From: Yamagishiella unicocca
Taxonomy: Eukaryota > Chlorophyta > Chlorophyceae > Chlamydomonadales > Volvocaceae
Reading direction: 5' to 3'
NCBI GenBank assembly: GCA_003116995.1
Contig: BDSL01000015.1
Coordinates: 62,001-126,000, forward strand
Length of the DNA stretch: 64,000 nucleotides
Shown here: piece by piece, positions 1 to 11,800 of the stretch
How positions within the stretch are numbered: position 1 is the stretch's first letter
Layout of the letters: every line of letters begins with the position of its first letter
Program-made: the position numbers and the translations under genes
The notes under the pieces: model-generated
Told to the model about the DNA's origin: nothing
Databases searched by the model: none
The model's input: only the letters and a program-made list of their open reading frames with translations

Positions 1-370
1 CCTCATCCCCAAGTCCAAACTCGTGCACTCCGTTCTTCACCCCCAAACCCAAACAAACCCAAAACCAGCGGTCACCCCCGAGTTCGGACTCAACTGCCTA
101 CCTTCAATCCTTTGCACTTCGGCGGTGTAATACAAAGAGCTCCGGATCCCATGTGCCGATGATCCCATCCAACGTCCTCGAATTCAGCACAATGCACGCT
201 TTAATTCAACCCAACCCAAACCCGTGCTCGCCGCATTTCACCGTCAATCCCAAACTCGCGCACGCCGTACCTCCAAACCCAATCCCAGCGGTCACCCCCG
301 AGCCGGGACTCAACTGCCTACCTTCAATCCTTTGCTCTTCACCGGTGTAGAATGAAGAGCTCGATACCAT
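1..370. repeat. Imperfect tandem duplication, unit about 220-234 bp
   Basis: Two diverged copies of the same segment lie head to tail. The block beginning CCAGCGGTCACCCCCGAG occurs at about 65 and again at about 285. In both copies it is followed by CTCAACTGCCTACCTTCAAT, then a GGTGTA motif and AAGAGCTC. The sequence before the block (CCAAACTC, CACGCCGTA-like) is also repeated, at about 15 and 249, so the copies differ by small indels. No coding potential is recognised. It may continue to the left of the window. Confidence 0.7.
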
Positions 371-528
371 GTAAAAAGGATCACGTGTACGCTTCTCTAA
401 GCTCTCGGAGTTTTTGTTTGTACTTGGTCGAGCCTGCAAACTTGCTCGCCTTATTGTTATGGAATTTCTTTGTAATCCGAACATCAAGACGTAACACAAC
501 GGTTCCGTAGTTACTGTAAGATTATGAT

Positions 529-3500
529 ATGTTGACGCGGATCTTCACAGGCGCTGTTGGTGCCGCACGCATTAAACTTCTCGGCAAAATGCTCAGCACG
601 TTGAGGCTTGAAGAGCCGCTGACGCTTAAGCAAGCTACTCTAGATGAGGCGAAGTGGTGTCTGCCTTTCTCGTATGAAGTCGGTGAACACAGACGAGGAG
701 GCCGGGGCCTCTTCGTTAGGTTTAAGGCAAGTAGCTCTCGTCTCCTACGGCTGTGGTCAGCTAGATTTTCACCGCCTAGGGTCCTTAACCCTTCCTACAT
801 CGCCCTGCACTGCAGCCACGCAGCGATGACCCAGTTGACTTCTCGGGTCCAGGACCCCTCAACTGGATTTCGAGGGCGCGTGCCGCTGCCGCTGGGGCCG
901 TCGCGGGTGGCATGCGCACAGCCGCTCAGGCATCGACTACCCCCCCCTTCCTAACATACGCGGAACATCCCGAACCCCAGGACAGGACTACAGTAAGGCC
1001 CACGAGCAGCACCCCTCGCTCCGAACACGGCGCCGACAGCTGCCCCACAGCTGTGTCATCGACGCGTGCGCCCAGCGACAGCTACTTGGAACTCGTTTTC
1101 CCGTTCAGCGATAATGCAACGCTGTGTGAGCAATACCAGCGCTTCACAACCGACCGTATGCGCTTCGGACTCCTGTTGGAGGACTTGGACACGCTGGCGG
1201 GTAGGGTTGGAAACACGCTCTGTCATTGGTCAGAGGAAGCTGCTATTGTGCCGTTCGAGCAAGCAGCCAGTGTGCTGGGCCTATGCGTGTCCAAAGATGC
1301 AGACGGTTCGATGACACCCCGCTGGCACGCCTGCGCGATGAACACCAAAAGACACGTGCAAACCCTAGCGCTGACAGCATTCCGTCGCATTAGCGCTCCG
1401 TCACTCCTGCCTCCCTGCCCTGGCGCCGCCTCCGTGCTACGTCCCGTAACGTCCCGTAACGTCCCGTAACGCTCTCGCCCTCAGGGGATATCGCTGCGCG
1501 CCATGCTGGCGTGTCGGACCGCGTGCTGCTGACTGCCTCCATCGACCGCATCTCCTGGCTTCAGGACCCCACTGTGGGGGAGGTGACCATGGCTTACAAC
1601 CTGCGGATGGCAGGGCAGGTGAAGACGGGGCCTGGGTGGGTGGGCCTGGGTTGCGGAGGCCAGCGGGAGATCGGCATGTTGCAGGCCGGCAAGGCGGGAA
1701 GAGGACGGGGATTTACGCAGGCGGGGGCTATCGGCAGGTCGGACGGTCGTACCATTCGCACCCGGTCATCGAAATGCAAGGTGGCGCCCGCAGGTCATGT
1801 GGTAATATGAGGGGGCAGAGGAGCGCCACGTGTGCTCAAACACGGCCCGAGCCATTCCTTTTATGTCCACTGTAGCGTGTTCCCGTTCCTCCAGTGAATC
1901 GATCAGTGGCGCCGGTGCAGATCGGCGCCTGAGCCGCTTGCAACACGTGCAATGCCGCCGAACTTGCCGCCGTACGCAGGTTGTGTGGGCGGGACGCAGC
2001 AGCATGGAGGTAATGATCGAGCTATCGCGCCAGGAGCCCGGCGCTCCCTCCGCCGAGTGGCACTTCATCGGCCTGGCCTTTTTCGTGCTCGTTGCCCGCA
2101 CGCCGGACCGCACTGCCGCGGCCGACGTACCGCCGCTCGTGCCCCAGACCCAGCGCGAGCAGGAGCTGTTTGAGCAGGGCAAGGTGCGGTGCTGGTGCCT
2201 GGGAATTACGATGGGGGACGACAACAGGCGACGGTATCGAAAGCAATCTGATACCTGGTGACATGCTTCCGAAGAGAAGCAGTCGGAGGGCGCACTGGGA
2301 CAAGGATGCGGAGACAGGATCTGGCTGTCGTAAACTTGAGAGGAGTCAGCCTGCCTTGAAGTGATGCCACCTTTGGCGCTGCCCTGGCGCTTCCGGCACG
2401 ACGCGCGCCCCGTGTCCGCCTCATGCTCGCCTATGCCGCCATCGCCCCCTGCTGTCCCATCGTGCCCCGCACTGTTGTACGGCACAGACGCACATGCAGC
2501 TGCGACAGCAGCGGCGTGACGCGCACTGGGCCCGCAAGCCGCCCACTGTTGAGGAGGTGGCGCTCGTCCACGACCTCATCCGTCACCACCACATCCACCG
2601 AGCCGTCTCACATCACCACGAGACCGTACCCATGACCCGCACCGTGTTGCAGAGCTCCTGCCTCATGCACAGGTGGGGCGCCAGTGGAGCACTAGCCAAG
2701 GGCATCAGGCGGGGGCGACATGGGCCCAGGGGACTGCCATAGCTTGTGCGGAGGGTTGCTCTTGTCAGCTCCACGCGCAGGGCTTCTGCGCTGGGCATGC
2801 GAATACTGCCCGGGTTCCCCCTAGAATTCCTGGGGCCGATACCGCAGCGGCCAGTGCGCCCCATTCAGATCGGCCTCCGTGCAACTGACGTTCTGTGGTC
2901 CCTCTTGAGCCCCACTCCGCATTCCCACGCAAAACATGCGCTTTGCAGCCAGGACCGAAACGTCTTTGACGTCATATTTGGTGGGCACCTGCTCCGCCTG
3001 GCGTTCGAGCACGCCTTCTCGACCGCAGCGTTGCACGCAGGTGGGCGGGCGCAGATATCCGGGTTGGTGCTGCAAGTCCAGAGGAGCATCCAACGGCACA
3101 GCAACCTCTGCAATCACGCACGGCGCTGACCGTGCTCCTCGCCCGCTCCTAGCCCTGCTGTCGTGCTGAAACGTATGGTGTCTACGCCATCTGTGTGTTC
3201 CCCTCCACCCCCACCCTCCCTGGAAGGCGAGTACTGCGACCCGCTCTCCATGGATGACGTGGCATTCCTGATGCCCGTGCCCATCGGCACGCTGCTCCGG
3301 CTGACGGGCCAGGTGGTGTACGCGGAGGGGCCGGTGGTGCGGGTGCACGTGCGGGCCACCAAGCTGGAGCCGGGTGCGCCGGAGCAGAGCGTCGTCACCA
3401 ACGTGTTCAGGTGCGTTGAGGAGCCTGCCTGCCTGTCCGGCCATGCCCCCTGACGGCCGAATCAGTGCCAGCAACGCGATCCGCCATCGGGGCCTTCCCA

Positions 3501-4021
3501 ACGCGCTCGCCGCCGCGTTGCTAGCTGGACTGCTCATTTGAAACTAAGCTTCGTTCCGTCTCCGGTATCCAACCGCACGTGCATGCAACCAGCGGTGCAA
3601 TAAGTTAGCGCCGTAGCGGTAGATTGATGCACCCAGAAATCCAGTGTTTGTCTTTGATGTATCAGCTTGTACGGCTGAGCGTCCTTGGTTTACGTCAGCG
3701 CCTTTGAAGCCCTTATTCGATCATGGAGAAGGCTGAGATGGCAGACACAAATGCCCCTCCCCGTGTGATTCCCTCCTCATCAACTCACCGTGCCATGCTC
3801 CGTGCCGTGCTCCGTGCCATGCTCCGTGCCATGCTCCGTGCCACGCGCGTACCGGCATTTGGCCCGTCAGTTTCGCCTTCATGTGCCCCAGCGGCCCCGT
3901 GCGGCGGGTCATTCCGGATACCATGGTGGAGGCCATGGAGTACGTGATGGGCCACCGCCAGCACGCTAACGACGAGGCCAGCCAGGCAGTGCTGATGGCG
4001 CAGGCGGTTGCGCGGCTGTAA
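529..4021 (+). CDS. Acyl-CoA thioesterase, ACOT9-like (double hotdog), 8-exon model
   Basis: Predicted hydrolase of acyl-CoA thioesters to free acid and CoA, ACOT9/BFIT type. Model exons: 529-726, 930-1200, 1485-1618, 1980-2183, 2488-2672, 2949-3040, 3227-3410, 3871-4021 (472 residues; human ACOT9 is about 440). Splicing joins family landmarks that are split in the DNA: SYLELVFPF, LLEDLDTLAGDIAARHAG, AGRSSMEVMIEL, SQDRNVFDVIFGG (hotdog signature), FLMPVPIGTLLRLTGQVVY and VVTNVFSFAFMCP. All phases agree from 930 on. The first exon is less certain. ATG 529 opens a basic, non-acidic N-terminus resembling a mitochondrial presequence and joins through a GC-AG intron (AAG|GCAAGT). The alternative is an in-frame start at 912 (412 residues). 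The family is known from mitochondria. It converges on the protease gene at 4852-8431. Confidence 0.85.
1441..1470. repeat. Triplicated 10-bp motif in a thioesterase intron
   Basis: GTCCCGTAAC occurs three times in a row within the intron 1201-1484. It is a simple local repeat with no evident function. Confidence 0.8.
3789..3846. repeat. 12-bp minisatellite in a thioesterase intron
   Basis: CGTGCCATGCTC is repeated about four and a half times with one A/G variant, inside the last intron (3411-3870) of the thioesterase gene. It opens a His/Gly/Ala/Trp repeat frame on the reverse strand that should not be read as a gene. Confidence 0.85.
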
Positions 4022-4715
4022 TGGTCAGGGCGGCGGTTGTAGGTGGACTAGCCCGGGTCTGGGATTGAGTCCGGGGTCGCCGTAGTCATTGAAGGCTGGA
4101 AAGGCGACACGGGCGTTTTGTGCTTACGTCGGGAGATTGATGTTAGGTAGGATGGCCATATTTGCAGTGAGTAGCCATGAAATGTGATCGCCCGCTGTTG
4201 CGGCGACTGGCGAAAGGTTTAGTGGTCTTGTAGACAGGCATATATGCAGTGTGGTAGTGATTGAGTTGCAGGCAGGCAGTGCTCAGTTATAACCCCATCG
4301 TGGACTGCACATTGCAGGGGCTGGTCATGCGCGCCGTGCCCGCCGACAGGGGGCTTCGACAGCGCTCCCGGCTTTAGGCAAGGGAACGCATGCTAGGGTT
4401 CGCGTGCGAGCATGCGTCCGTGTGGCGAGGGCCGCGTTGAATAACGATCTCATAAAGTTTCGTCGTAGTCGTGGCTTGACTCCCTCCCGAGGACCACTAC
4501 CAGGTTGGGGTGTTGTGTTTGCTATCCGTTTCAAGCTGATTGTTTGACTGGGGAGCACGGTGACATTTATTCCTAAAGCCGAGGCGCTGGCCGTTGCTGA
4601 CGATACAATGAAGGAATGACACGTGGGGAATGCGAGTTTCAAGTATGTGGGGCATGGTAGCCAACGGCTTGCTCCCGACCGGGAAGTGTACGCCTCTGGT
4701 GGTGATACATGTAGA

Positions 4716-4720
4716 TTACA
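4716..4720 (-). terminator. Poly(A) signal TGTAA of the UBL-WLM-PUB gene
   Basis: TTACA on the + strand reads TGTAA on the - strand, about 130 bases after the stop codon at 4852. TGTAA is the usual volvocine polyadenylation signal. The position is right, but the motif is short. Confidence 0.55.
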
Positions 4721-4761
4721 AGTACAACCAATCAAACTACCCCAACATCGTTGGAAACAAC

Positions 4762-4766
4762 TGTAA
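4762..4766 (+). terminator. Candidate poly(A) signal TGTAA of the thioesterase gene
   Basis: The first TGTAA I find downstream of the thioesterase stop codon, giving a 3' UTR of about 740 bases. It lies past the opposing signal of the convergent gene, so the two transcripts would overlap at their tails. Confidence 0.45.
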
Positions 4767-4851
4767 TTTGGACCTGGCCTGTCACAGCGGCGGCATGCCT
4801 ACATAATATTGCAGTTTCGCGCTGTTGGGCGCCCAAGGAGCCTCTCATTTT

Positions 4852-7800
4852 TCACCCACATTCGTCATCTCTCCGACCCGTACCGGCTGCCTCCAGCTGC
4901 GCCACCACCTGTTCCCTCGCGTCCTTGACCGCCGAAAGCACCAGCCACAGCAGCCCCGGGTCATTCCGCCTCAACCGTAGGGCAGCGTCGGGACCCGTAC
5001 CCTCCTCAGTGAAACCAGCTGCACGCAAGAGATCCAGGCCACCCGGCAGCCGCCCTACACGCCTATGAAAGGCCCCATTGCCCAGTCGGACACGGCGATA
5101 CCGCTCCTCCGATGGGAAATGGGCCGCATTCCCGAGCAGGGTCTCGAGCGTGTCGAGGGCTGTCGCCACGTCCTCTGCAGTCACCGCTGGCGCGGCAGCA
5201 CCAAGCGAGGCGGATGGTGTCTTGGTGCCCGGAAGCGGCGCATCCCGGGGCGACGAGGCCGCCACCATTTGTGCCAACGCGGCCCAGGTTTGGCGGACCT
5301 TTGCCAGTACGACGTCGGTTGACTTGTCGTCGGCAAAAGCGCCGTCGCCGTCGTCGCTACGCGGCGGCTGCAACGTCAGACGCAGCGGCGGCGCCGGTGG
5401 TGCAGGGTTGGCCAGGGCGGCGGCGGTGTCCGCGATCGCGCCAGAACTGCTGCCAGGAAGTGACGTCTTAGCCAGCTCCGCGCCGTTTGCACTTAGCGGT
5501 TGGACGCCAGCTCCTGCCGGCTCGCCAACCGCCGGATGCCAATCCATTACGTGCGCGACACTTGACAAGTCGCCAGGCGCATGACGCTCCGGTGTTATCT
5601 CAGGCACCGCCGGTAACCCGAGCCCAGAAGACGCCTCCATCGGTGTGCTTGCTGTTGATGGGCCAGTGGCACCGACCTCGGCCGGCGCCTGCACGCCCAT
5701 CGCGTCGTCGGCAACCGCCGCAACTGCCACCGCTGCGGCAACCGCCACTGTTGCGGGAATGGAGTGAACGATGCCTCCCCCGCCGGGCAGCGCCTCCGCA
5801 CCCAAGCCACTGCCAACATCGCCGCTGCCGTCGCCGCCGCTGCCGGGTTTCTGCTCCTCGACCGAGCCGAGTCGCCGCGCCGCCATTTCCACCTCCTCTG
5901 TTGCGGCGTCGAAATGCTCGAACTGCCGCACCTCATCACCACCGTTTCCTGCTCCGTCAGAAGCGCTGCCGCCGCCGCTATCTGACCCCGCTTCTCGCGT
6001 GGTGGTGTCCCAGCTGGCGTCGCGTCCGTCAGTTACTGCACCCGCTGCAGACGCCGGCTGGGCAACCAGCGACACCGCAGTCCCCTGCTGCACCAGACTA
6101 CGAAACGGCATTGCCGACGCAGCTACTGGCAACGCGCCGATTTGCGAGGGTCCTGCGGCGACACCGTTGCGGTCACCAACGCCGGAGCTTGTCGCGGCCA
6201 GCTGCCGCAACGTTTTTCCGCTTTGTCGCGCCGTCGCGGCCATGACGTTGTCTTCGTGCAGCCACGCCGCGTCGAGCTCGCTGACCTGCATCTGGCCGTC
6301 GCCAATCTGGCCCGCATCCTCCAGGAGTGAATGCCCGCCCATGTACCTGCGCGAGAACAAGCATCGCAGCCGTACGGACACGTGTCGCACCGCCAGCCGT
6401 ACAGTCGAGCCTTATCGAAACGAGCGGGGCGCTGCCAACGTATAACGACTCGTCAACCGGTAAGACAGATCAAGCTACGGTGTCCCCAGGCATTCACTGC
6501 AGCCGGGTCAGAAACGCAGGGAACCGCTACCATAGTTGTGTGTTTTGTCGCCGTCAGACCGCCACTCGGGTGTCCTCACCTGGAGTTGATCGCCGCGCAT
6601 TCTTTACCGAGTTGCGAGTTCAAATTTTTAAAGTTGTTGTCGTGTTCGCCATATTCCATGTGGGCTAGCTCGTGAATCAGCGTTTCACGAATGCGCTCGT
6701 ACTTCCGAAAGCCCTGCGTCGGCAAGGCAAGCGAAACCACACGTCTTTCGCGAAGGATGCGGAGCTACATCGTGACACCCAATTCATGAGGCATCACGTC
6801 GCATTTGTAGCCGCAAGGCACGCTGGTGTCATTACAGGAACGGCTATTTGCTACCGCACACCTGCAACCTGCGGATGCAGGCAACATGATACAAAACAAA
6901 CCACGCCCGTGTAGGCCCCCTGTCATGAGGGCTAGCACCCTAACCAGCACCCAGCAACTCCAGCTGCAGCTTCTCATCCCAGTAACACACCACCGCCCGA
7001 GCCAACTCCCCTTACACGCACCTTCAGATCGTCGGTGCGCAAGCGCAGGCTAATCTCCTGCCCACTGTTGATGTTGACGCCGAGCAGGCACATGGGCGAA
7101 ATGCCCACTTTGCCCTCCGGTGGCATTTCAGTCAGCCGTCCAACGCGATAGCGGTGGGCCTCCATCACGCCTAGAATCCCGGGATCGCTGGCCAACCTGC
7201 TCCGGCAAACGGGCACAGGGTATCGTCGTGAGCCAAGAGCATGCATGTGGAGGCCCCCGTGCAGACTTCAGGATTTGGTGCGGCATGATAATAGATAGCA
7301 CAAGTGGTGCGGTATCGTGCAAGGGTTCCCGTTCCGTAACACGAACGACACGTTTTGTGTCGGGGGCCACCCAGGGCAGGGCCGAGCCAAATTGCAACGG
7401 GCAGTTGGCGGGGCATGTCGTATGGAACGGTTTATGGGCAAAAACGGCAAACGCCATTAAGTATCCACGCTGTAACTCAAGAGCAAAGGCAAAGGCACCA
7501 GTGCGCAGCGCATTAATATTGTCAACACAACCCCCCTAGGTACCGGCGGAACTTGCAGGTGCTAGCGCCACCAGCGAAGAAGGGCCACACTGACCTGTAG
7601 AGCACCTTTAATGCCTCCCCTGGCGGAGGGTATAGCCTGGGGTGCTGCCAGGTGTCGTACGTGTCAAATGTGAACTCGGCTGCAAGGGAAGTCAAGACCG
7701 TTATAGATGGTCATACTCGGCAAACACGAATTGAAACACCGCTTTCACTGATATGTCCGTGTACAGGTTCCTTTGAGTCCATTCTGGACGTCACGAGTCA

Positions 7801-8431
7801 TATGTGGTGATTCAGACACGTCACGAGTCATGTGTGGTGATTTAGACACATCACGAGTCATATGTGGTGATTCAGACCAGGGGCACAGACCCCTGGCAGG
7901 CCTACCTCTCGGTGGCTGCGTAATGGTGGCGATGGACGCTGTCCTGCGCCTCCTGGCTGCGCGCTTGAGCTCGTCCTCAAAGCCGCGCATGCCCGACAAG
8001 TCACGCGAGGCGCGCACTTGCGTAATCTCTTCCGCGCGGCTGGCCACCAGCAGCGCCTTGCAGCCGTTCGGAAGTCCTAAAGTGCAAAGATAGGGAGCCA
8101 AGCCTAAAGCACCTCTCTTATCTACCCCGATGGCGTATCCAGGCACTGGACAAGCACAGCGTGGCGCAGCGTTGCAACAGTCTACCCAAGGCCCGTGGTT
8201 CTGTCGGTGCGCAGTTCGCTGGAATGTACCTGCTTCAGAGGCGTGTTGTTCCGGCTTTTGGCACGGTACCAGCTGGCCTTTCTTTCCTGAAATAAGAAGC
8301 TTGAGAGTCTCGAAAGATGCGCCCAGCTCCTTCTCAATCGCGCGACCAAGCCCTCCCAGAGTCGGGTCCGCGACGCCAAGAGAGATCAGCGTGGTGCTAC
8401 CCTTCCACGTTACGCTGATGTTGAAGCTCAT
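4852..8431 (-). CDS. UBL-WLM-PUB domain metalloprotease (Wss1-class), 6 exons, 753 aa
   Basis: Exons in transcript order: 8431-8230, 8076-7906, 7679-7595, 7196-7022, 6713-6580, 6346-4852, totalling 2,262 nt with all phases matching. Residues 1-85 form a ubiquitin-like fold ending in the pattern GLPNGCKALLVAS. Residues 125-260 are a WLM domain (PPPGEALKVLYRLASDPGI, SLRLRTDDLKGFRKYERIRE) with an intact zinc-protease motif HELAHMEYGEH (HExxHxxxxxH, about 225-235). Residues 645-735 are a PUB domain (SEERYRRVRLGNGAFHRRV), which in other proteins binds p97/Cdc48. A low-complexity linker of about 380 residues separates WLM and PUB. WLM proteases such as Wss1 cut DNA-protein crosslinks and SUMO/ubiquitin-linked substrates, so a nuclear proteolysis role with Cdc48 is inferred. 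ATG 8431 starts the UBL directly. Confidence 0.9.
7787..7878. repeat. 30-bp minisatellite, three copies, in intron 2 of the UBL-WLM-PUB gene
   Basis: TCACGAGTCATATGTGGTGA and close variants begin at 7791, 7821 and 7851, with a spacing of exactly 30 bases. The run lies between the donor at 7905 and the acceptor at 7680. Because 30 is a multiple of three it gives a spurious repeated peptide in the reverse frame. Confidence 0.9.
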
Positions 8432-8860
8432 GGCGACCCGAGGAATTACAAGAAACAGTTCAGTAAAAGTACCGTAGGTTTGTTTGAGCTCACGCGAACA
8501 AATTGTTTGCCCTCAAGCAAAAAGATGTACTCTTAGCTCTTATATATGTTAAGTGTGTGAAGGTTCGCTATGTCTGATGTTGTACAGCCCTTCATAACGT
8601 GGGGACCTTCCTGCAGCGCCAGGTTATCGCCGAAGGAAAGGTCGCAATTGACCGCCGCATCTGTGGTGTACGTGCAAAGGCACGAAGACTTGAAAGCGAC
8701 TGAGCATCAAGACCTTTGACAAGCATCCAAAGACCCAATGGGCATGAAGGTCGCTTTACAGTGCACGCAGAGCACGGTACGACATGACCGATTAAAGGAA
8801 TTGGCCCACTTCGCTTTCAGGTATTTGCGTATTTTCCTATCATAGTTATAGCTAACAAAA
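8432..8860. promoter_or_regulatory. Shared divergent promoter region
   Basis: 429 bases separate the ATG of the UBL-WLM-PUB gene (-) from that of the SRP receptor gene (+). The region must hold both promoters unless an undetected 5' exon exists. A TATATAT run lies at about 8540-8547. No other element is recognised. Confidence 0.5.
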
Positions 8861-11800
8861 ATGCTCGATTTCGTAGCTGCGTTCGAGAGGGGTGGTGCTG
8901 TCCTATGGATGCTTCAGTTTACAACGCTGCGGCACAACCCGTTAGACGCTATCAACGCGCTGATCAGAGGCTGTCTGCTCGAGGAGCGCCTGAATGAGAA
9001 CACCTTCACATTTGTGCCGAAATCAGGCGCGCCTCAGGCGTTGAAGTGGACCTTCCACAACGGGCTCGGCCTTGTCTTTGTGGCGGTGTACCAGAAGACC
9101 CTGTCTCTTCTGTACGTCGATGAGCTACTTACAACAGTGAAAGATGAGTTTGTGGGCATCTACAAGCCAGGTCAGCGTGGCTACAGGCAGTTCGATGATG
9201 TCTTCCAGCGGCTCCTTCGCGAGGCGGAAACGCGTGCAGAAGTTTCAAAACGCCAGCCTGTGATGCGGAGCGCCGCAGCTGCCGTAACAAAGCAGGCGAG
9301 TGACTGGGTCCCAGATCAGATTTTGGTCCATAGAAACGCCAGCGATGTTAGGTTAGCGCAATATTCGCTATTTCACTAGAACACTGCCGTGACCTGTTTT
9401 GTGGTTGCCTTCCCACATGCAGAACGGGGCCGTCGCGTCGGGTCAGGCCAAAAAGGGCCTGGGGGGCACGCAATCAGGGAACAAGGGCGGAGGCGATGCC
9501 GATGGCGACGATGAGTCCGCAGCAAGCCGCAAGCCTGTTGCAAACGGTGGTGCGGGCCACACCAGCGAGGGCTCGGCCGATGGCGAGGATGGCGACACGA
9601 GCGCTGCCGAGGTGGGTTGTTGGGGGGGGGGGAGGGGGGGCGTAGGTGCGGCAAGGCGGCAATGGATGTCGGTTGTAACTCTCCAGGATCCTATCCACTA
9701 CTAGAGGGATCTGTTCCTCGATATTGCATTGGCTTGTAAGGGGGATCAAGGAAACCAGAGGGGAAATGTGTTTGCGGTTGAAGGCACGAAGGGAAACCCA
9801 TTAAAGTAAACGTGTTTATGCTTACTGCTGACGTTCTCGATTCCATTACGCGACCAAGTGCACTAAATTTCTTGTTTGGGTCCTGTATCTGGCCTGGCAG
9901 GATGGGATCCGTGCATTTGACGTCAGCAAGCTGCCCAAGGGCGTGGCAACTCGCGGCCGTGGTGTGCGCGGTCGCCCCACTGCCGCGGCGCCCGCTGGCA
10001 AGTCGGATACGGGCACCAAGAAAAAAGAAGATACGGCGCCGAAGAAGAAGGTACGATTGTGGTCAAAGTTGTGGTGCGGTATCTCGTCCTACTTGAAGTG
10101 CCCGGCGGCCAACGTACTAGCATCGTATCAATCCTGGTCAGAGCGCGCGGAATTTCCCTACCTAATAGTATGGATGCTGTTTCGAAACCGTCACTTCCCC
10201 CCATTGCTGATCTCGGCACAGGCACGCAACTGGAACTCGGTTTTGTCGTCAGGCAAAGGCGACAAACCGGATCGGATCGACTACACGGAGGAGGGCGACG
10301 GACCTCCCACCGCCAGTGAAATGGACCTGATTTCGGGCGCGTCGGCCTCGGCAACTGAAGACGAGGGTCCCACAGGGGCATCACGAGGCGCGGGGGTGTC
10401 GCGCATGGACGTGGAGGATGAGGACTTCGATGACGATGTGAGTGTGCTAATGCGTGACGCCCGGAAATTGGGCCTCTTTGCGGTCTGGCTGGCTTGGGCG
10501 CCGAGGATGCGTTTGCTTCTGCGCCTGCTGGCAAGGATGCCGCGCTAAGATGCCAACCTGCGGCTTACGAGGCATGGCGTCTGGGGGTGAAATAGCTGGG
10601 AACCTTAGTGGCGTCTTGTGTGGTGTAAGCTTTGACCCATGGTGTAGCTGCACCACATTTACAACCATCTGTCTGGTCTATGTTGTTTCGCAGGACGACG
10701 ACTTGGACGAGGAGGAGCTTCTGAACAATGGTGCTGCACAGGGCCGTGGCTCTGCCGCGGCGGCCGCACCCGCCAAGCGTGGGTTGCTGGCGTCATTCGT
10801 GAGCTCTCTGGCCATGAACGTGGTCGGCAAGGCCGCGCTCTCCCTGGCGGATGTGGAGCCGGCGCTCGCGGAGATGAAGCGCAAACTCATGGAGCGCAAC
10901 GTCGCGGAGGAGATTGCGGCACAGGTGTGTGGGTTGGTGATACTGTGTGTGGAATTCGGCACTGCGGCCCTACACCAATGGATGGGCGGTTCGATGGGAT
11001 TGGGGCTGGGGCGTCGAATCAGAGATCCGAAGAGAACCTGCGACCGCACGCCAGAAAGGGGAAATGGGTGTGTGTTGCTTTCATTAAGCGCAGGGTTCTA
11101 ACCCAAGAGCGAGAGTCGAGGCGAGGACGCGCTGAATGCACGTTTACCTGTTCATGTCGTGGTTAATGCTGCCCCAGATGGATTGTGCACGGCCCAAATC
11201 ATGCGTTTGTCGACGACAAGGGAGGGAACCACTGAACCAGCGTGTCCTGATCGCCATCGCACTTGACCCGCCATAAATGCGCTGGATGTAAGAGTCTGAG
11301 CGGCCTGGGAATGGAAATCGTAGGGATGAATACACGTCAGTCGCCGTACCTGCTGAGACTTGATACCAGCATTGGTCTATGCATTAAGTAGTCCGCATGC
11401 TGGGTGGCCGAACTCAGGTGTGCGACAGCGTGGGTCGCGGCCTGGAGGGACAGCGCCTGGCGGGCTTCACAGGCGTGGCGGCCTTCGTTCGCAACGCATT
11501 CGAGGAGGCGCTGTCCGGCATCCTCAACAAGCGCGCGGTTGACGTGCTGCTGGACATCAAGAAGAGCCAGGTAGGGCCTTCGGTTGGCCTGCTGCGATGC
11601 TGGGTTTGGTCCCCAGTTTGGTTGCAATAATATTGCTGCATCATATCCTCCTTCCGTGGCGCGTTGCTTACGGCACGATGGAGGATTGTAATCGTGCAAC
11701 TATGCAAATGCGCAGGCGCGCGGCAAGCCGTATGTCATTGTCTTTTGCGGAGTCAACGGCGTGGGCAAGTCCACCAACCTCGCTAAGATCGCATACTGGC

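Larger units (their letters stand above)
4022..4851. other. Convergent 3' untranslated region
   Basis: No coding exon is recognised between the stop codon of the thioesterase gene (+) and that of the UBL-WLM-PUB gene (-). The stretch holds both 3' UTRs, with opposing TGTAA signals at 4762-4766 (+) and 4716-4720 (-). Confidence 0.7.

Noticed and set aside
1766..2485. Reverse-strand open frame of 239 codons
   Set aside because: It is antisense to thioesterase exons and introns, with no domain and biased composition only.
5078..6245. Several long + strand frames opposite the last exon of the UBL-WLM-PUB gene
   Set aside because: They are shadows of a GC-rich coding exon on the other strand. 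The - strand frame carries the PUB domain and continues in phase through five introns.
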